Shown: piece after piece, positions 11,865 to 24,795 of the stretch
How the letters are laid out: each line of letters begins with the position of its first letter
Position numbering within the stretch: position 1 is the first letter of the stretch
Assembly (NCBI GenBank): GCA_029204225.1
Contig: CM055107.1
Location: forward strand, 15,372,900 to 15,436,899
Direction of reading: 5' to 3'
Origin: Diphasiastrum complanatum
Lineage: Eukaryota > Streptophyta > Lycopodiopsida > Lycopodiales > Lycopodiaceae
DNA length: 64,000 nt
Program-made: the position numbers and the translations under genes
The notes under the pieces: model-generated
Seen by the model: only the letters and a program-made list of their open reading frames with translations
Told to the model about the DNA's origin: nothing
Database searches by the model: none

Positions 11865-13900
11865 ACGTTGGGACATCGTTAGTAATGTGCTCCTACTTTA
11901 AAAAAATCACACACTATGTGCATACATTTTTGGTTGAGTATGCTTATAAGCATTTACATAGAAAGAGGCTTAAATAGCGATGGACTGCCTCCGTGATAGT
12001 GTGTTGGAGCGCAATCTTTCAACACATATTTTTGTCTTTTGCATATGCATTGGTTTTATGGAAGACCATCACTTGTGGAGCAATGATGAACCACCTCTAA
12101 TCTATTTCCAGTTTGAGCAACACAAACAATTTTCTGCACTTTGGTAACATTTAAAATCTCAAAATACAATCATAACTTGAAAGCCATTGTTGAACTAGGC
12201 GTCAATTACGTAGACCACCAAAGGAATTGGGAGGTTTAATGTCTAGCTAATGTGGCCACTTGGTAAAATATGCAAATCAATAAACAAAATTATTGAAAGA
12301 GACCATAACGTTAGAATTGAACTCATGTGATCATTCTTTTATTTACTTTAACCCTTTATGTATGATGAATGATTTTATTTTTTAAATTTCCATATACACA
12401 TACAAAAATTATTTGACAAGATTTCCAATATATTGATATGATTTGTTTCAGATGCTTAAGATCCTAAACAGTGTAAGTTGACTACCATTCCTCTTCAATG
12501 GTGGATAATATCTACTTTCACAAATTCTCATTTTGCATGCTCGATACATGTTACATGTTGATAAAAAAAGAAAAGATTGGAGTTGAGAACCAAAGATTTA
12601 ATATTCCTTGTGTCATATATGTATAACTACACATAAATGGGTAGCCTGATATTTTTAGTTTTATAAAATATCTAGAATACAACATGATTTATAGTTTTAC
12701 ATGACAATAGATTGTATTTACCTCTTTTAAAATTGATGCAACTATTGGAAGGTTTCTAAGCAAAAAGTTAATATCAAAGTAGTTGAGAACGTGGATATAC
12801 TAATTTCAAAAATAAAATGAAACTTGTCTTTGATTTTTTTTTATATTGTATGTGTGATGTGTGCATTAAGAATGTTACATGTATTCATGCTTTTTAGTGA
12901 AGCAATCAACACCATGTATGTTTTGCAATTATTAGTCCAATTTCATGTGTACATAGTAGTTACTAGAAAGACATCCCTACACATCTCTTTATTGAAAATA
13001 CATATAAGATTCTATGTGACAAATGGCATCTTCTTGCTTGTCCCAGAAATTTTAAAATATCTATAATTATGTTTTTCCCCAACCATAGTTGAATTGGATA
13101 GGAGAGTTACATTGAAAATCGAGACCATGCTCAAATCCAAATTCACACATGGAAGGACTGCCTAGGAGCTTGTACTACATAAACTAAGTTTTCAAATGGT
13201 TTTTGGATTTGACCCATCAACTAACAAGTTTTTCAAGTTGGCCATTGGGAATGTTGTAGATGTTTCTATTAATTACTCATTGTATACCTACTTGGTGTGC
13301 CTTATATGGCACAAAATAAATTTCAAAATAATTAAAGCATATATACCTTCAAATTATATATCGTATACATAAATATCATACTTGAAGTTATCAAAGAACC
13401 TGTTATCAATCTCTAAGATAACTGATGAGGGCTACACTACTACTTTCTTAGTGAATAAATATCATACTTGAAGTTATTCTTATGAAAGGTGCATTGAAAT
13501 ATAGCAAAAACGCTCTCTAACGAGATTATCTCTCTTTCAAGCTATAAAAAAATTGGCTACAAATGTTGGCCAACTTGTAAAGCCTATGGAGCATGATTCA
13601 AAATTCACCATCACATGTATTTATTTTACTACTCCACCTTATCATTATTTTAAATTAAGATGTTCTCCTGGATTCAAAAAATCAAGGACCTTCCATAGAT
13701 CGCAAAGAAAAAATGACCACAAATGATACAATTAAAAAACAATAGTAAAGACATTATCCTCCTTGAAGCCCCTAAGTAATGCATCAAAAAGAGAAGATTT
13801 ATTTGTGTCCTACACTTGGCGTGGACAACCCTCCTTTCAAGACAATAATATTGAAGATAAAGTATCGTGGTGCAATTAAAGCTACTATGGCCCTTTACTG
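11865..13900. other. No gene recognised
   Basis: AT-rich intergenic sequence with only short frames such as 12824-13066, which has no recognisable features. No repeat was resolved by eye. Confidence 0.4.
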
Positions 13901-13929
13901 CACTTTCTTTGTATCAAATTAAACTTGTT

Positions 13930-14480
13930 CATATCCGTCTTGCATTTTATTAAAACCAATGGCAAAATACGTACCTTGTGGTAGATCGTCAATCATCATA
14001 GTTGTCTCCCTAATCTACATCAACATAGCCTCGATTCTCAGGTAGATTCCCCTTCTTCCTATATACTAGACCATAATTGGAAGTGCCCTTAACTAAACCT
14101 CTGAAACAATTCCTTGACATATTTAGCTTGTGTAAAGCCTATCTCATCTCATTTTTGCCATACTTTGACTCCACGACAATAAGGCATTAGGTTAAAATCA
14201 ATCATCTCAAATTGATTTTGAAGATCTATCTTGATCATTTCCACGACATCTTGATTATTTCACGTACTATTCAAGTCATCAACATAGAGAGCAACCAAAG
14301 CAATCACATCTTCAAAGCATAAGATATAGAGATTAGGATCTGAGTGAGAACTTGCCATCCTCTCATATCGAATGTATGCATCAATCATGTTGTACCATGC
14401 ATGTGATGTTTGCCTTAGGCCTTAAAGCACCTTCTTTATATGACATATTTTATGCTTTTGCACCAACCGGAGGCTCCACC
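13930..14480 (-). mobile_element. Copia RT relic
   Basis: Minus-strand fragments, broken by many stops, follow Copia RT order: EEPPVGAKA and KEGALRPKANI (resembling the 'LKKALYGLKQAP' area) near 14475-14400, an LYALKM...LLWLLSMLMT segment corresponding to the YVDD area near 14330-14270, and a VKVWQK piece matching 'YFLGVEV' near 14165. Strongly decayed; the frame is lost several times. Confidence 0.5.
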
Positions 14481-15129
14481 AAATCCCATGTATCATATTT
14501 GGTGATTGAATTAATCTCATCTTACGTAAATTTGACCCATATGTCATCATCTTTAGCCTCTTAAAAAATAGATAATTCCTTGCTTTGGATGATGTCACAA
14601 TGAGATGATATCTCAATGAATCTATTGAGGTGTGTTGTGCATTGTAGATAACAATGTCTTTAGGATAATAGATAATAGACTCAGTTCAATTCAAGTTTTC
14701 ATGTAAACAAATAGAATTATTCAAATTTGCTAGAAATCAAAATACACATGCGGATCAAACAATTGCAATGAAGGAAAGGACTGATTAAGACAAAAACATG
14801 TGTATAGCAGATCTAAAACAATAGCACATGAATAGGAATTCAAAGTAATCAAATGATTGCACTACTACATCACTCCTGATTTCTTACATACGTGTGTGCA
14901 TACTAATGTCTTTAATCTATTTAATTATATACATGCATTGAGCTGATGTTGTAAACTATGTAATGTCTAAACTATGTGTTTAAAAGACAGGTCATGGGTA
15001 ACTATGTCATGGGTGTAGTTGTCATCTGATCTGTTGTGATTCTACAATAGTTCGACTAAAGTTGATGATGCAATAAGATCATGTTTGGACTGGGTAGGTG
15101 ACAACAAGCTTCAATTCAAGCGGCACCTT

Positions 15130-15308
15130 GAAAAATGTCAATTAACATTTTTCAATGTGAGTATCTCGCCAAGTTGCATGTCCAAAATGTCGATTGACAT
15201 TTTGGTGATTGGCCCAAGCAATTTAGAACAAAGTAAAATGCCGATAAGTATTTAACTTCATGTGAGGCTCCTTATTAAGTCTTTCGGAAAATGTCGATCG
15301 ACGTTTTC
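15130..15308. repeat. Three related near-perfect palindromes
   Basis: Palindrome 1 spans 15130-15153 (GAAAAATGTCAA/TTAACATTTTTC, one mismatched pair). Palindrome 2 spans 15182-15205 (CCAAAATGTC GATT GACATTTTGG, perfect 10-bp arms). Palindrome 3 spans 15287-15308 (GAAAATGTCGA/TCGACGTTTTC, one mismatched pair). All share the core AATGTC(G/A)AT(T/C)GACATT. Less perfect relatives may lie at about 15236 and 15388. Confidence 0.8.
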
Positions 15309-16099
15309 AACCATGTAAAACTTCAAGTACTTATGGAAGAAATTGCGATAGATATTTCTGGTTTGTGCAAAATCACATGTAAAAATGCAAAGAATGTTGA
15401 TTGGTACCCTCTTCTTTGTATTTCTATAGCTTCACCTTTGTGTCTTTTTAGAGATTTCAGTTCGTAAACACTTTCCTAATAAACTGAAAAACTTCTAAGA
15501 AAAATATTTACAAGTGTACAATTGATCATTTATTGATCATCATTGCTAAAATATTTTCCGACATAATCATGTAATCTATGGATTCTCCAATTATTTGCTA
15601 ATACTTCTTCTAGAATTAGAAGGTATGTATTAGGCCTACTAGACACATGATTATATCATTTCAAGGATTTTAATTTTATATGAGGAATGCTACCTAAATT
15701 GGAATTGATAAATCTAATCGTATAATGAAATCTTATTTTCCAAGCAAGACATGCATGCTTTTTCGAAATACAATGAGCATTGTAGTTATGACCCAATTGT
15801 TTTTCTCTTGAATGTACCAGATATCCAGGAGCTTTGTATAATTGAGGAGATCATAAACGTAGATTGCTGCTATAGTAGCCAAACTTGATATCACAAAAAA
15901 TCATATGAATGTTTTTATCACTAACTGCTATCTACTCTCCTGTTTCCTGTAAAGTCAAACAAAATATTATGGGCAATCTCTTAATCAGTTCAAGAAGAAC
16001 AATCAGAGATACACTGCACAAAAGGTCGAAAGAAAATAACACAGCACTAAAGCTACTATTTGATCTAGCTGTAACTTCATCTGATCCTTGAGTAATTTC

Positions 16100-17457
16100 T
16101 CAATCATGTAGTGGAGGGGATGAAAGTAGCTGGAGAGTAAATGGATCACTGAGTGCAACGACATTTACTGCATCCGGCTCTGGCATCAATAGTTGCAACC
16201 CTGGGAGCTCAGCTTCCTGCGTCACACACACATTGATCAGAATTAGCTCAAAAATTATTTGGATCAGACGAAAAGGCTCATAAGGTGAATGTGGCAATGA
16301 TCAACTTGCTACTAGTGTTCAATCAAACACGGCTTGAATTATATTCAAAGGGATTGTAAACACCTCTAATCCATCTCCAATTAATGATCATCATTACTTC
16401 ATGCACAGAAGTACACGGCAGTGTTTTAGAATTGACCTTCAACTAATGTAAAGAAGTTAACTTCAGGGAAGGTTATCAGGGAGCTTACAAACAGGAACAA
16501 TCCTCCAATACTGATGATCACGATCCTTGAGCCACCTATATAAGATCAATCTAGTCCCTTGCTTAATATCTCCAAGCTTCTTGGCTCTATGATCAATATC
16601 AAGGTTTAGGGCTATGTTATTGTACATGCGGATGGTGCGATATCTCTGACCAAAGTCCTGACTCGTACTCCACAAGATATCATCCTCAAATTCATTCTGC
16701 TTGAAATGGATTGAATCCACCTACGCAGAGCATGTCCCACATATTGTGATCATGGGGTATATATCTCAACTTGTGAATGTTGCAGATAGTCTTTGTCTGA
16801 TTTCTAGCTAAGTTTTAGCTAAAGTCAAGCTTTGGAAATAAATGTATAACCTGATCACATTCAGAATGCCCATGTCGTAAGGCTCTTCCGGTGGCTTTAT
16901 TAATGAGAGCAAAGGCTGGAAAGCCTGCCGCATCTTCCAGCTTTGATCCCCAGGATTTGTCTTTTACCCATTTCTGCAGTACAGTTTTAAGCACGTTCAT
17001 TAAGCAAAAAACAGTACACAGACACACATATAAGCTTCTTTGCATTACCTGACGAGGATCGGAGACATTTATAGGAGCCATGGCCACTGTGCCATCCTCA
17101 TAGCCAGTCAAGTAGAATTCAGGTGCAGCCTTACAAAACACCCTCACTAATTCCTCTTCAATGGCTACTGGTGGGTAGATCGTCGGAGATATGGCTGGAT
17201 ACAGTGGATGAACGACCACTGGAGCTACGTTGCAAAATTGATCTGCACCCATGTTCCCAAGCATTCCAGCATGAACACACATGTGTCACAACTAGTCTGA
17301 GATCGTCTATGCAGAACCTGTTTAAACTAATCTGTCTGATAGACGGAGTATCCTGCAATGCAGTACTCAATTTCATGTCTACACCATATGAAAAAAGATC
17401 AAAATCTGAAAAACTACGAAATGGGTCATCACCTTGACCGTATGGATTCGCTGCCAT
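16100..17457 (-). CDS. Euonymus-type (EUL) lectin gene, four or five exons
   Basis: EUL proteins are nucleocytoplasmic beta-trefoil lectins that bind glycans and are often stress-responsive in plants. Likely exons: the lectin start (17049-17242 or up to 17282) with VVVHPLYP and VRVFCKAAPEFYLTGYEDGTV; 16851-16973 with KWVKDKSW and GFPAFALINKATGRALRH; then 16720 downward with ILWSTSQDFGQRYRTIRMYNN and WRIVPV. Splices CAG|GTAATG (17049), CTGCAG|AAA (16973), CAG|GTTATA (16851) and GTAG|GTG (16720) keep phase and preserve the family's spacing. A probable last exon, 16100-16216, gives a tail absent from the plain EUL domain (ELPGLQLLMPEPDAV). A frame starting at ATG 17457 (MAANPYGQGDDPF) may be exon 1. 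The exact start and the last two junctions are unsure. One EUL domain makes it S-type. Confidence 0.85.
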
Positions 17458-17499
17458 CCTTGAATAGCTGCAAAGGAACTGCGAGTCCAATCTGGTTTT

Positions 17500-19600
17500 G
17501 CTTCTACAATTAAAGAGACTATAGGCCAGTATCCTCCAAGTACCTAGCTGATCACATGCATTCTAATCTTTATGTTCTCAAATGCTTGATAGAAGCTCAG
17601 CTTCAAAAGTCTTGCTACCTGGCAGTAAGACATAGCCATGGAATATCTTTTGAGCTGGAAACTGTGATTCATCATCAGCATCTTGCATATAGATTCAAGC
17701 ACTACACAACAGAATAATAATAAGTCAATCAGTTAACACCTGCATAAAAAAAAGCATTTTTAAGATCCAGCACAAAATTACCAACTACATTGGGCTGCTG
17801 GCCAGGAGAAGGTAAACCAGCCACACCACCATCACCTCACTCCATAGCCCAAAAGCTCTCCTCCTTGGATTATTGAAACTAATTCAGAGTCAGCCCATTT
17901 ATTTTTTCCAGCCATTTAGTACTCTACATCAATGTTTCACAAATCTCAATACCTGACCAATGGAGAAATTTATCTTCTATAGAGAATGGATCTTGAAATG
18001 AAAGTGACAAATGAGAGTGACACATGAAGTAAATACTTTGGTGAATATGACATTTATGCCATTTGAGCATAGTCCTCATTTAAAGTATTATGATAGATAT
18101 GTACTTTTTTGTTTGCAACATGTGCCTTTGTACTAGCAACATAATTTTTTAAGGAAAAAATTTCCTACCAACAATATCACCTATGTTATAGTTATGTAGA
18201 CACTAGTATGTAGGACATTTACAAGTTGGCCTAGCCAAGTCCATAGCTTTCTAAGCAAGTGATGCTTCCCATCCACCTAGGTTGGATTCTTTACCACTCA
18301 TCAACTTTGCAAAGAACATCCTTATCCAACTTAGGTACAATGGGAACCACATTATTATGTAGAATATTTACATTCTACATTCACATTCAATCCAAGCAAG
18401 TTCATAGTTCCCTTTTGATGACGCTAGCGAAGAAATTCAAAGTCGTTTTCTTTTTGCCAAAAACCTAATTGGGTACTAGACTCTTGCCACTAGCAAATAA
18501 TGGACAACATTTACTTTTGTGCATCTAGGGGCTCAAGCCCAATGTATTAGCCTAGAAAGGCAAGGCAAACAACCCCCAAGGGCAAATACATGCAATGAAC
18601 CCTAAAGGCAACTTCTGGACTTTCATTCAAATTGCAACAAGCCTTGAAAGGTGGCCTTCAAACTTTGTCATAGCACTATTATGTACAGGCATATAACAAC
18701 TTACATTACATGGTAGTATCGTTATTTAGAAAAGAATGTTGGTCTACAACGATAGATCACTTGGGTGCAACATGTCAGTGTCCTATTGAAGTAGGGCAGC
18801 CCTTGCTTTTTGACCCGTGGCTGTGCGTACAACTGATGTGTGTTGATGTTTTTCGAACCACATCTTTGCACGTGCATATTTTGATGATGACACAAAGCAT
18901 GTCAATCACCCCAATTGTATTGGGGTCTATGATGGTAAAGATGACCCGACTTGTATAATGTTATAGAGGTGGATCTCCTTGAGTGGGTAATCATTGTGAA
19001 AGTTTATCCACTTAACAACATGATTCTATATTAAACTTATATAGTCCAGTCATCCCCAGCTCGTATTATTACTAGCGATAGGCCAAATCCTGACCTTACT
19101 GTATCAAGGCTTCTGTCATTCTGATCAGTTTGTTGGTATTGGTCCATCTTTTTTTTTTTTACAACATCCATTATATATTGAAATTTAGCTATATTAATCA
19201 AACTGCACATAGCCAAACAAGAAGCGCTCGGACCCGTAAGGTATAAGAGCAATTCCATGCCATACAAATGCTTGTACTCGTTGTATATAGACAAACATGC
19301 TATGTATAGGGGTCGTGGCTCCTGAGCATATCCATGAGTATACAAGTGATGTAACTATTTATAGCACGTAAAACCTAAATGTGCAGTACGAACAAGTAAT
19401 ACAATACCTATCTCCGTATATATAGCCTAGAGTTTTACCATATCATTCATAATAGGATTAGGACAATTCCATGTCGTTCCAATCCCTATGAGTGAAATTA
19501 CTCTTGCACAAATCCATGAGCTTTCAAGAGTATTTAGTTGTTAAACCCTAGCTTATTCGATCATATACCAATATGTGCATAGGTTCAAAAGCTAATTTTA
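17500..19600. other. No gene recognised
   Basis: Upstream flank of the lectin gene, then AT-rich intergenic sequence. Short frames at 18259-18468, 18710-18958 and 19037-19345 (minus) show no domain features. Confidence 0.4.
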
Positions 19601-19619
19601 ACAAAAACCGTTCTTTGGC

Positions 19620-20405
19620 TTAACGCAATTGTTGTATGTCTGGGTAGCGAATACTAGGATGTTTACCTGCACAGATAAAGCATCCGCATATTACGGGAAA
19701 TTGTTGCGTCGTAAACACAGCTTGGTTTGGATCGTAGATCGGGGCATTAGGATCATACATATAATATACCACCGGTTCAGAGGAGTATCCTGGTGGAGTA
19801 GTGTCGTCCAAACAATAAGTTGTTGGATCTATGGAATTTGGATTAAAAAAATACACAGCTGGTTGTGAAACGGGTTGATTAACGACAAACTGTTGGCGTG
19901 GTTGGAAATGATCGGGTGCAGTTGGTCGTGGTTGATAAACTCCTGGTAGTGGCATGGATTGTTGTGGAGTGAAGAGGCAGTAATGATGAGACATAGGTCT
20001 GGATGCTAATGGGAAATGGGTTTTCCGTTGGGGGCACTCATTAGCAGTGTGATTCTGCGAACAGATAGGACACCCAACATTTTCTCTTACTGGAAACGAT
20101 TTATCAGCAATATTTTTCATAGCGTTTTGGAAATCAGCAGTTAGTTTGTCCATGTGAGTTTGTTGAGCTTTCTGCCAAGTTTCCATTTGATGTAGAAGTT
20201 CTGAAGATTGGGCTGTATTCTCAATTTTTTGGTTGTGAAGATATTGGGGGAGTTTGGAATGCTTGTCGCGATAATCAAAGTCTTTATCGGACCCGTCGTC
20301 TTCTTCACGAATGGCATCAGTCGTGAGCAACAAGGAAATAAACAAATTGTACAGAGAGTGAGAACTGTAGTGCACTTGTCTAACAAAACTTGCATTCATC
20401 AACAT
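19620..20405 (-). CDS. Gag-like protein with zinc knuckles (retroelement fragment)
   Basis: A 261-residue frame from ATG 20405. The N-terminal half is hydrophilic and helical (ELLHQMETWQKAQQTHMDKL). A Cys/His knuckle follows, CPICSQNHTANECP (C-x2-C-x4-H-x4-C pattern), then a long Gln/Pro/Tyr-rich region, and a second Cys motif near the end (CGCFICAGKHPSIRYP). Zinc knuckles with a low-complexity tail suggest a nucleocapsid-like gag piece. No protease or polymerase lies next to it and no LTR was found. A host zinc-knuckle protein cannot be excluded. Confidence 0.5.
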   Translation of the reverse strand: MLMNASFVRQVHYSSHSLYNLFISLLLTTDAIREEDDGSDKDFDYRDKHSKLPQYLHNQKIENTAQSSELLHQMETWQKAQQTHMDKLTADFQNAMKNIADKSFPVRENVGCPICSQNHTANECPQRKTHFPLASRPMSHHYCLFTPQQSMPLPGVYQPRPTAPDHFQPRQQFVVNQPVSQPAVYFFNPNSIDPTTYCLDDTTPPGYSSEPVVYYMYDPNAPIYDPNQAVFTTQQFPVICGCFICAGKHPSIRYPDIQQLR

Positions 20406-20937
20406 TGATAATGTACCTTGACAATTGCAATATTCCTTTTTTTTTGTAGAGTAATGTGACTTACTCTAGCATGCCCTTGTCAAAACAAGACAGGGTGGGT
20501 GACACTAAATCTACCATCATTGATAGCAGATGTTGTAAGATATAGCTTGAGATGCAGGTATGGTTGAGGTACTATTGTCCTAAGGAACTCTCTGAACAAG
20601 AGATTCAGAACCAAATCTCTATCTGGATTTCCGAATCCAAGAAATATTGTGTATTGGCACATTGAAAATCTTATTAGCATGTGGAAAGACAAATAGATTT
20701 GAGGTTGTAGAAGGGGAAAAAAACTGTCAATTCCCTTTGGAGGTTGCTCTTGATTGGACATTGTAGCAGATGATGGAATATTGGTTTTGATTTTCTTTCG
20801 ACAAGGACTCATTTCATATTAGTGTCTTTTGCATTATGGATCTGGTGTATTGGACAGTGATGTAGAAGTTTACAAGAAACTTCTCGATTAAGCAGCAGGT
20901 TTAACTGTTGGTTGCTCGTGTTGTTGTCGTGAGGATC

Positions 20938-21192
20938 CTATTGTGATTCATAACTGACGTGACGAGCAGGTAGGATCTTAGTTGGTTGTTTCGGACAGTC
21001 TTTGAAACTGTGTTTTCTGATACAGTTAGGACACTCAGCATGGTACTTGGTCTTGACTGGACAATCAGCCATGAAGTGGCCAGTTTCACCACAGATGAAA
21101 CATCTGGTGTGCAATGGCCCTTGTATAACAGCATAGCCATCTTGTATGGCTAATGGTTTTGGACTTTCAGGTGGATATTCATGATAAGTCAA
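20938..21192 (-). CDS. Zinc-knuckle ORF, likely gag fragment
   Basis: 84-residue frame with a canonical CCHC knuckle, CFICGETGHFMADC, followed by a second, CPNCIRKHSFKDC. It lies upstream of the 19.6-20.4 kb gag-like frame on the same strand. Together they look like two segments, or two diverged copies, of one gag-type gene. A frame between them (20480-20812) has no features. No start context or splice sites could be fixed. Confidence 0.5.
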   Translation of the reverse strand: MTYHEYPPESPKPLAIQDGYAVIQGPLHTRCFICGETGHFMADCPVKTKYHAECPNCIRKHSFKDCPKQPTKILPARHVSYESQ

Positions 21193-21413
21193 GGCATTTC
21201 CAGACTATGATGATTGTTTTTCATATTGTTGAACTATATGTGCTTGGATAGGCCGATATGAAGGACAAGCATCAGCAAATGTGTAGCCCGGCAGTGTGGG
21301 CACCATAGTGGTTTTCGCCCCATAATAGTCAAACTCTTGGACCCACCATCCAATGTAAATGTAGTGATGCATGAACATAAAATTTGAGAACCACTTTACA
21401 ATCCTTCTCGACA

Positions 21414-21566
21414 ATGGACAAACCTCTTACGTATTTCATAGATGAGTACGAAGGCGAGTTGGTATCCATTTTTGCTGAGCAAGTTCTAGGAAAAATAAGT
21501 AAATACCCTATTAAACATTATGGTTGCAAAGGCAACCACTTTATTTTCAAGTGCCCAATAAGATAA
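21414..21566 (+). pseudogene. Degenerate zinc-knuckle fragment
   Basis: The frame ends HYGCKGNHFIFKCP, which fits a C-x2-C-x3-H-x4-C knuckle whose first Cys has become His. It is on the strand opposite to the gag-like frames nearby. Probably a relic of another retroelement gag. Confidence 0.3.
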
Positions 21567-21599
21567 ATGGACAAGACTACATGTCATTTTAAAAAAAAA

Positions 21600-24300
21600 T
21601 GTGGTTTTGGTTATTTATCTAAACTATTTTGTCAAGAAGGAAAGAGATTTCAAAGATGGACCTTTGGTGCCAACTAATTTGTTAAGTACGGAATCCAAGA
21701 ATGATTACACTAGAATCTCATTATACCATTTCACGAGTCTAGAAAAAAAAACATTGAAGCCACCCCTAGAATCTCATCAAGAAGCTAGTGGGAGATCCTC
21801 TAGCTCATTATAAGTGGGAAAGTATCCTAGCCCTACGGTCACCAAAGAGAACTTTAGAATAATGAAAAAGTGAGTAGAAGCCTCCTAAGGTCTCATACAA
21901 ATCTATGGTTGTCCAATCAAATTGCACCTCTTGAAAAAAGCTAGAATCTAGGAAAATGCATTCTAACTTGAAAACTTGCCTATTTGCCTTAATGGCACTT
22001 GAGATTATGTACAAGCTAACATAGGACTATGCTTCACACGGGGGAACAGTGTCCACACGTGTGGAATGACATTATGTACGTAAAATTGGCCTAATCAAGC
22101 TATATTTTGCCATATTTCTCACATTTCATGTACCTTTTATGTAGACAAAATACAACATATGTAAAGAGCATGAAACTTGATATTATGATATCTTTATTAT
22201 CTACTGAGGAATAATCGATGGCCAAAATGAAAGCACACCTATGCCTACCTCCAAACTAATTGCTTTGCACTTATCTCTATCTCATATTGATCTTTCACAC
22301 TATTTCTTAAATCCATTTTTGGTTCCACTTGAGAGAATGTATTTTTTCTATACTTAGCCTTAATTATCAAAGTATTGTTCCAAGCTCATTTTTTGTGGAA
22401 ACCTCAAAAACCTTTAAGTTTAGAACAACATCATTGTTGCAACTCAGTTTTTCCAATTTAAAAACTATGGAATAAACTTTGTAGACACCAAATACCCAAA
22501 ACATAAACCTAGCATTTCATGTTTGTTTAACATATAGTCAATAAAATATACTACCAAAATATATAATACGCACCAAATTATCAATTTAAAAAAACCATTT
22601 ACCCTCCAACTAACAACTATGAATTGATATGTCTACAATCTATGAATTGATTTTAATCTACAATCTATCTGATTTAGTATTAATATAAATTTATTTGTCA
22701 TCTATGTTTCCCAGTGTCTCTCTTTACTTTTTTTCACCTATTTCTATCTTAATCTCTCATTTTTATTTATCTCTTTAAATTTCTCAAATAATGAAATTCA
22801 CGTTAAAATTGAACCCTTAAATGAGTTGGAAGAACCAAATTTTTAATTTCGTGCAATCTTTTTTTTGTCTCAAAAAATCTTATGTGGCACTACCATGCCC
22901 TTAAGAAACCCTCTAAAGATTTGCCATGCGTGGCAATTATCTAGGAACATTTTACCAAATTTTATGCTCGCCAATTGTAAATTGACCCCCCCACAACACA
23001 CAAGATACTTAGACATGCGTATGGAAAATTGAACTTGGCAAAGTACACTCACAAGCCGAGCCCTTATCCATCGCACAACATACCCCTTTGAAAAGCAACG
23101 CAAGATGAGATGGTAAGGACACATGGCAAGTTGAGGTTCCAATATGCAAGTGATAGATCTTTTGCAAAAGATTTGTTGACAATTTCTTTTTAGATTTTCG
23201 AGCCAATGTCGCCTCAACCTTTCATTGTTTTTTTTTGCACTTCATATCCAATGACTTGTTGCCACACAAAATATGGACCTTCTACGTGCTATGTGGCAAC
23301 GAGCTAGTGCTATCACATGATAATATCATTGCAAGGTCTAGTTTTCTAGAAACTTCCAAGGGAAAAGTACAAGAAAAAAAACTTACACATTGTCATTACA
23401 CAAGGAAGATCCTTCCCACAAAAATATAGAGATATATATCATTTTTTCTCTTAGGAGAATTTGTTCCCTGGATATAATAGAATATTGTCAAATTTTGTGG
23501 CATATTGTGCATCTATATCATAGGTAAATTATGCTATGCTACTATTTGATGTGTCTCTCCACTCTCTTATTAAGTGTCAGGACCACCAATTCTGTCTCCA
23601 CCTCTTCAAATGAGAATCAACTTTTTCTTTTTGGAATGTTTAGTGATTCATAAAATAATATGAACTATTTTATGAGAGCCCTTCAACATTTCTATGACCT
23701 AGGCCATAAGGTCTATTCTTCACAAGTTAATGCACATCAAGGGCACACTTAAAATGAGCTTTTCCTTCAATGTTTCTACCATTTAGAATTTCAAAGAATA
23801 CTAAATTTCATAATTTCCATTCTTTAGCTAAAACATGTAAGAAGACAACAATCTATTATGTCAAGGAAGGACTCATATTATTTTGAGAAAGCTCCATTGA
23901 CGAGAATAATATACTAAGTATGATAAAAGATCCAAATAAAATGATACAATTATTTTGAGAAAAGGTTCAGTTAGCTACTACATGAACAAATCGATGAGTT
24001 TTGTTTTACATTACGTTTTCAGAATATGAGACTTAGATGACAACATGATAGCTAGCTATTACTAAAATATATCCCCGATTTGATGTGGGAAAAGGGATTT
24101 CTATTGCACTTAGGAGTAAATCTATTATTGGCTATCTACATGAGAGTGAGATTCTTTTGGTGGAATGTGCTACTACAAGGTGGCTTCCAAATACATCGAC
24201 AAAATGAGTTTACGCGTGAAAAAGTTTGCAAAAAGACATATGAAAGTTGAATATTGTAGGCCGGCAATGAGACTTCTCACACACAATATTTAGTAGCAAA
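21600..24300. other. No gene recognised
   Basis: AT-rich sequence with short frames only (for example 21601-21813 plus, 22870-23217 minus). I could assign none of it. Confidence 0.4.
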
Positions 24301-24350
24301 AATGCTCATCAACAAACACTTCTGCGTGTCATCATTCCTCCATCCTCCAA

Positions 24351-24358
24351 TATAAATA
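24351..24358 (+). promoter_or_regulatory. TATA box of the small secreted peptide gene
   Basis: TATAAATA preceded by CCAA, 149 bases before the ATG at 24508. Spacing suits a plant core promoter with a 5' UTR of about 120 bases. Confidence 0.5.
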
Positions 24359-24507
24359 TTATCCTATTGAATCTAATAGTTTTCATCTTTGATTTGTAAC
24401 ATTTTGACTAAGTTTCTTTGCTTGGGCTTTGATCCCACATACCACAAGTATCTTAATCGATTTCAACTCATACTCATCTCAACTTTCACAATAATTTCTA
24501 GAAGTCG

Positions 24508-24795
24508 ATGGCTGCTTCTACGCCCATGCACATTAAGACTAGGATGGTGGTAATCATTGCCCTTGTTTTACTACTCTCTATTATTTCAGTGCAGGCAGTT
24601 CGACCAACTCCACGGTCACTACAGGATGATTTAACCGGCGATCCAACCCAAATTTACAACTCATTGGTTGATCATGTGCAAAACATTTTGGGAGATTTGA
24701 ATAATGATAAGACGTCATCAAGCCCTATGTCTATTGCAGCGATGTCATCAAGCACTACGTCTATTGCAGACGATAGCAGTGGATCACAAAATTGA
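24508..24795 (+). CDS. Small secreted peptide, family not recognised
   Basis: 95 residues, apparently intact. A clear signal peptide covers residues 1-30: a Lys/Arg-containing start, a hydrophobic core (VVIIALVLLLSIISV) and an AxA-like cleavage site before VRPTPRSLQ. The mature part is about 65 residues, acidic and Ser-rich, without Cys. Near the end a 30-base direct repeat (24714 and 24744) encodes SSSPMSIAA then SSSTTSIAD. It resembles neither a Cys-rich peptide nor a clear CLE/RGF/CEP precursor, although the short mature region would suit a signalling precursor. Single exon; AATAAA-like signals follow near 24903 and 25018. Confidence 0.6.
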   Translation: MAASTPMHIKTRMVVIIALVLLLSIISVQAVRPTPRSLQDDLTGDPTQIYNSLVDHVQNILGDLNNDKTSSSPMSIAAMSSSTTSIADDSSGSQN

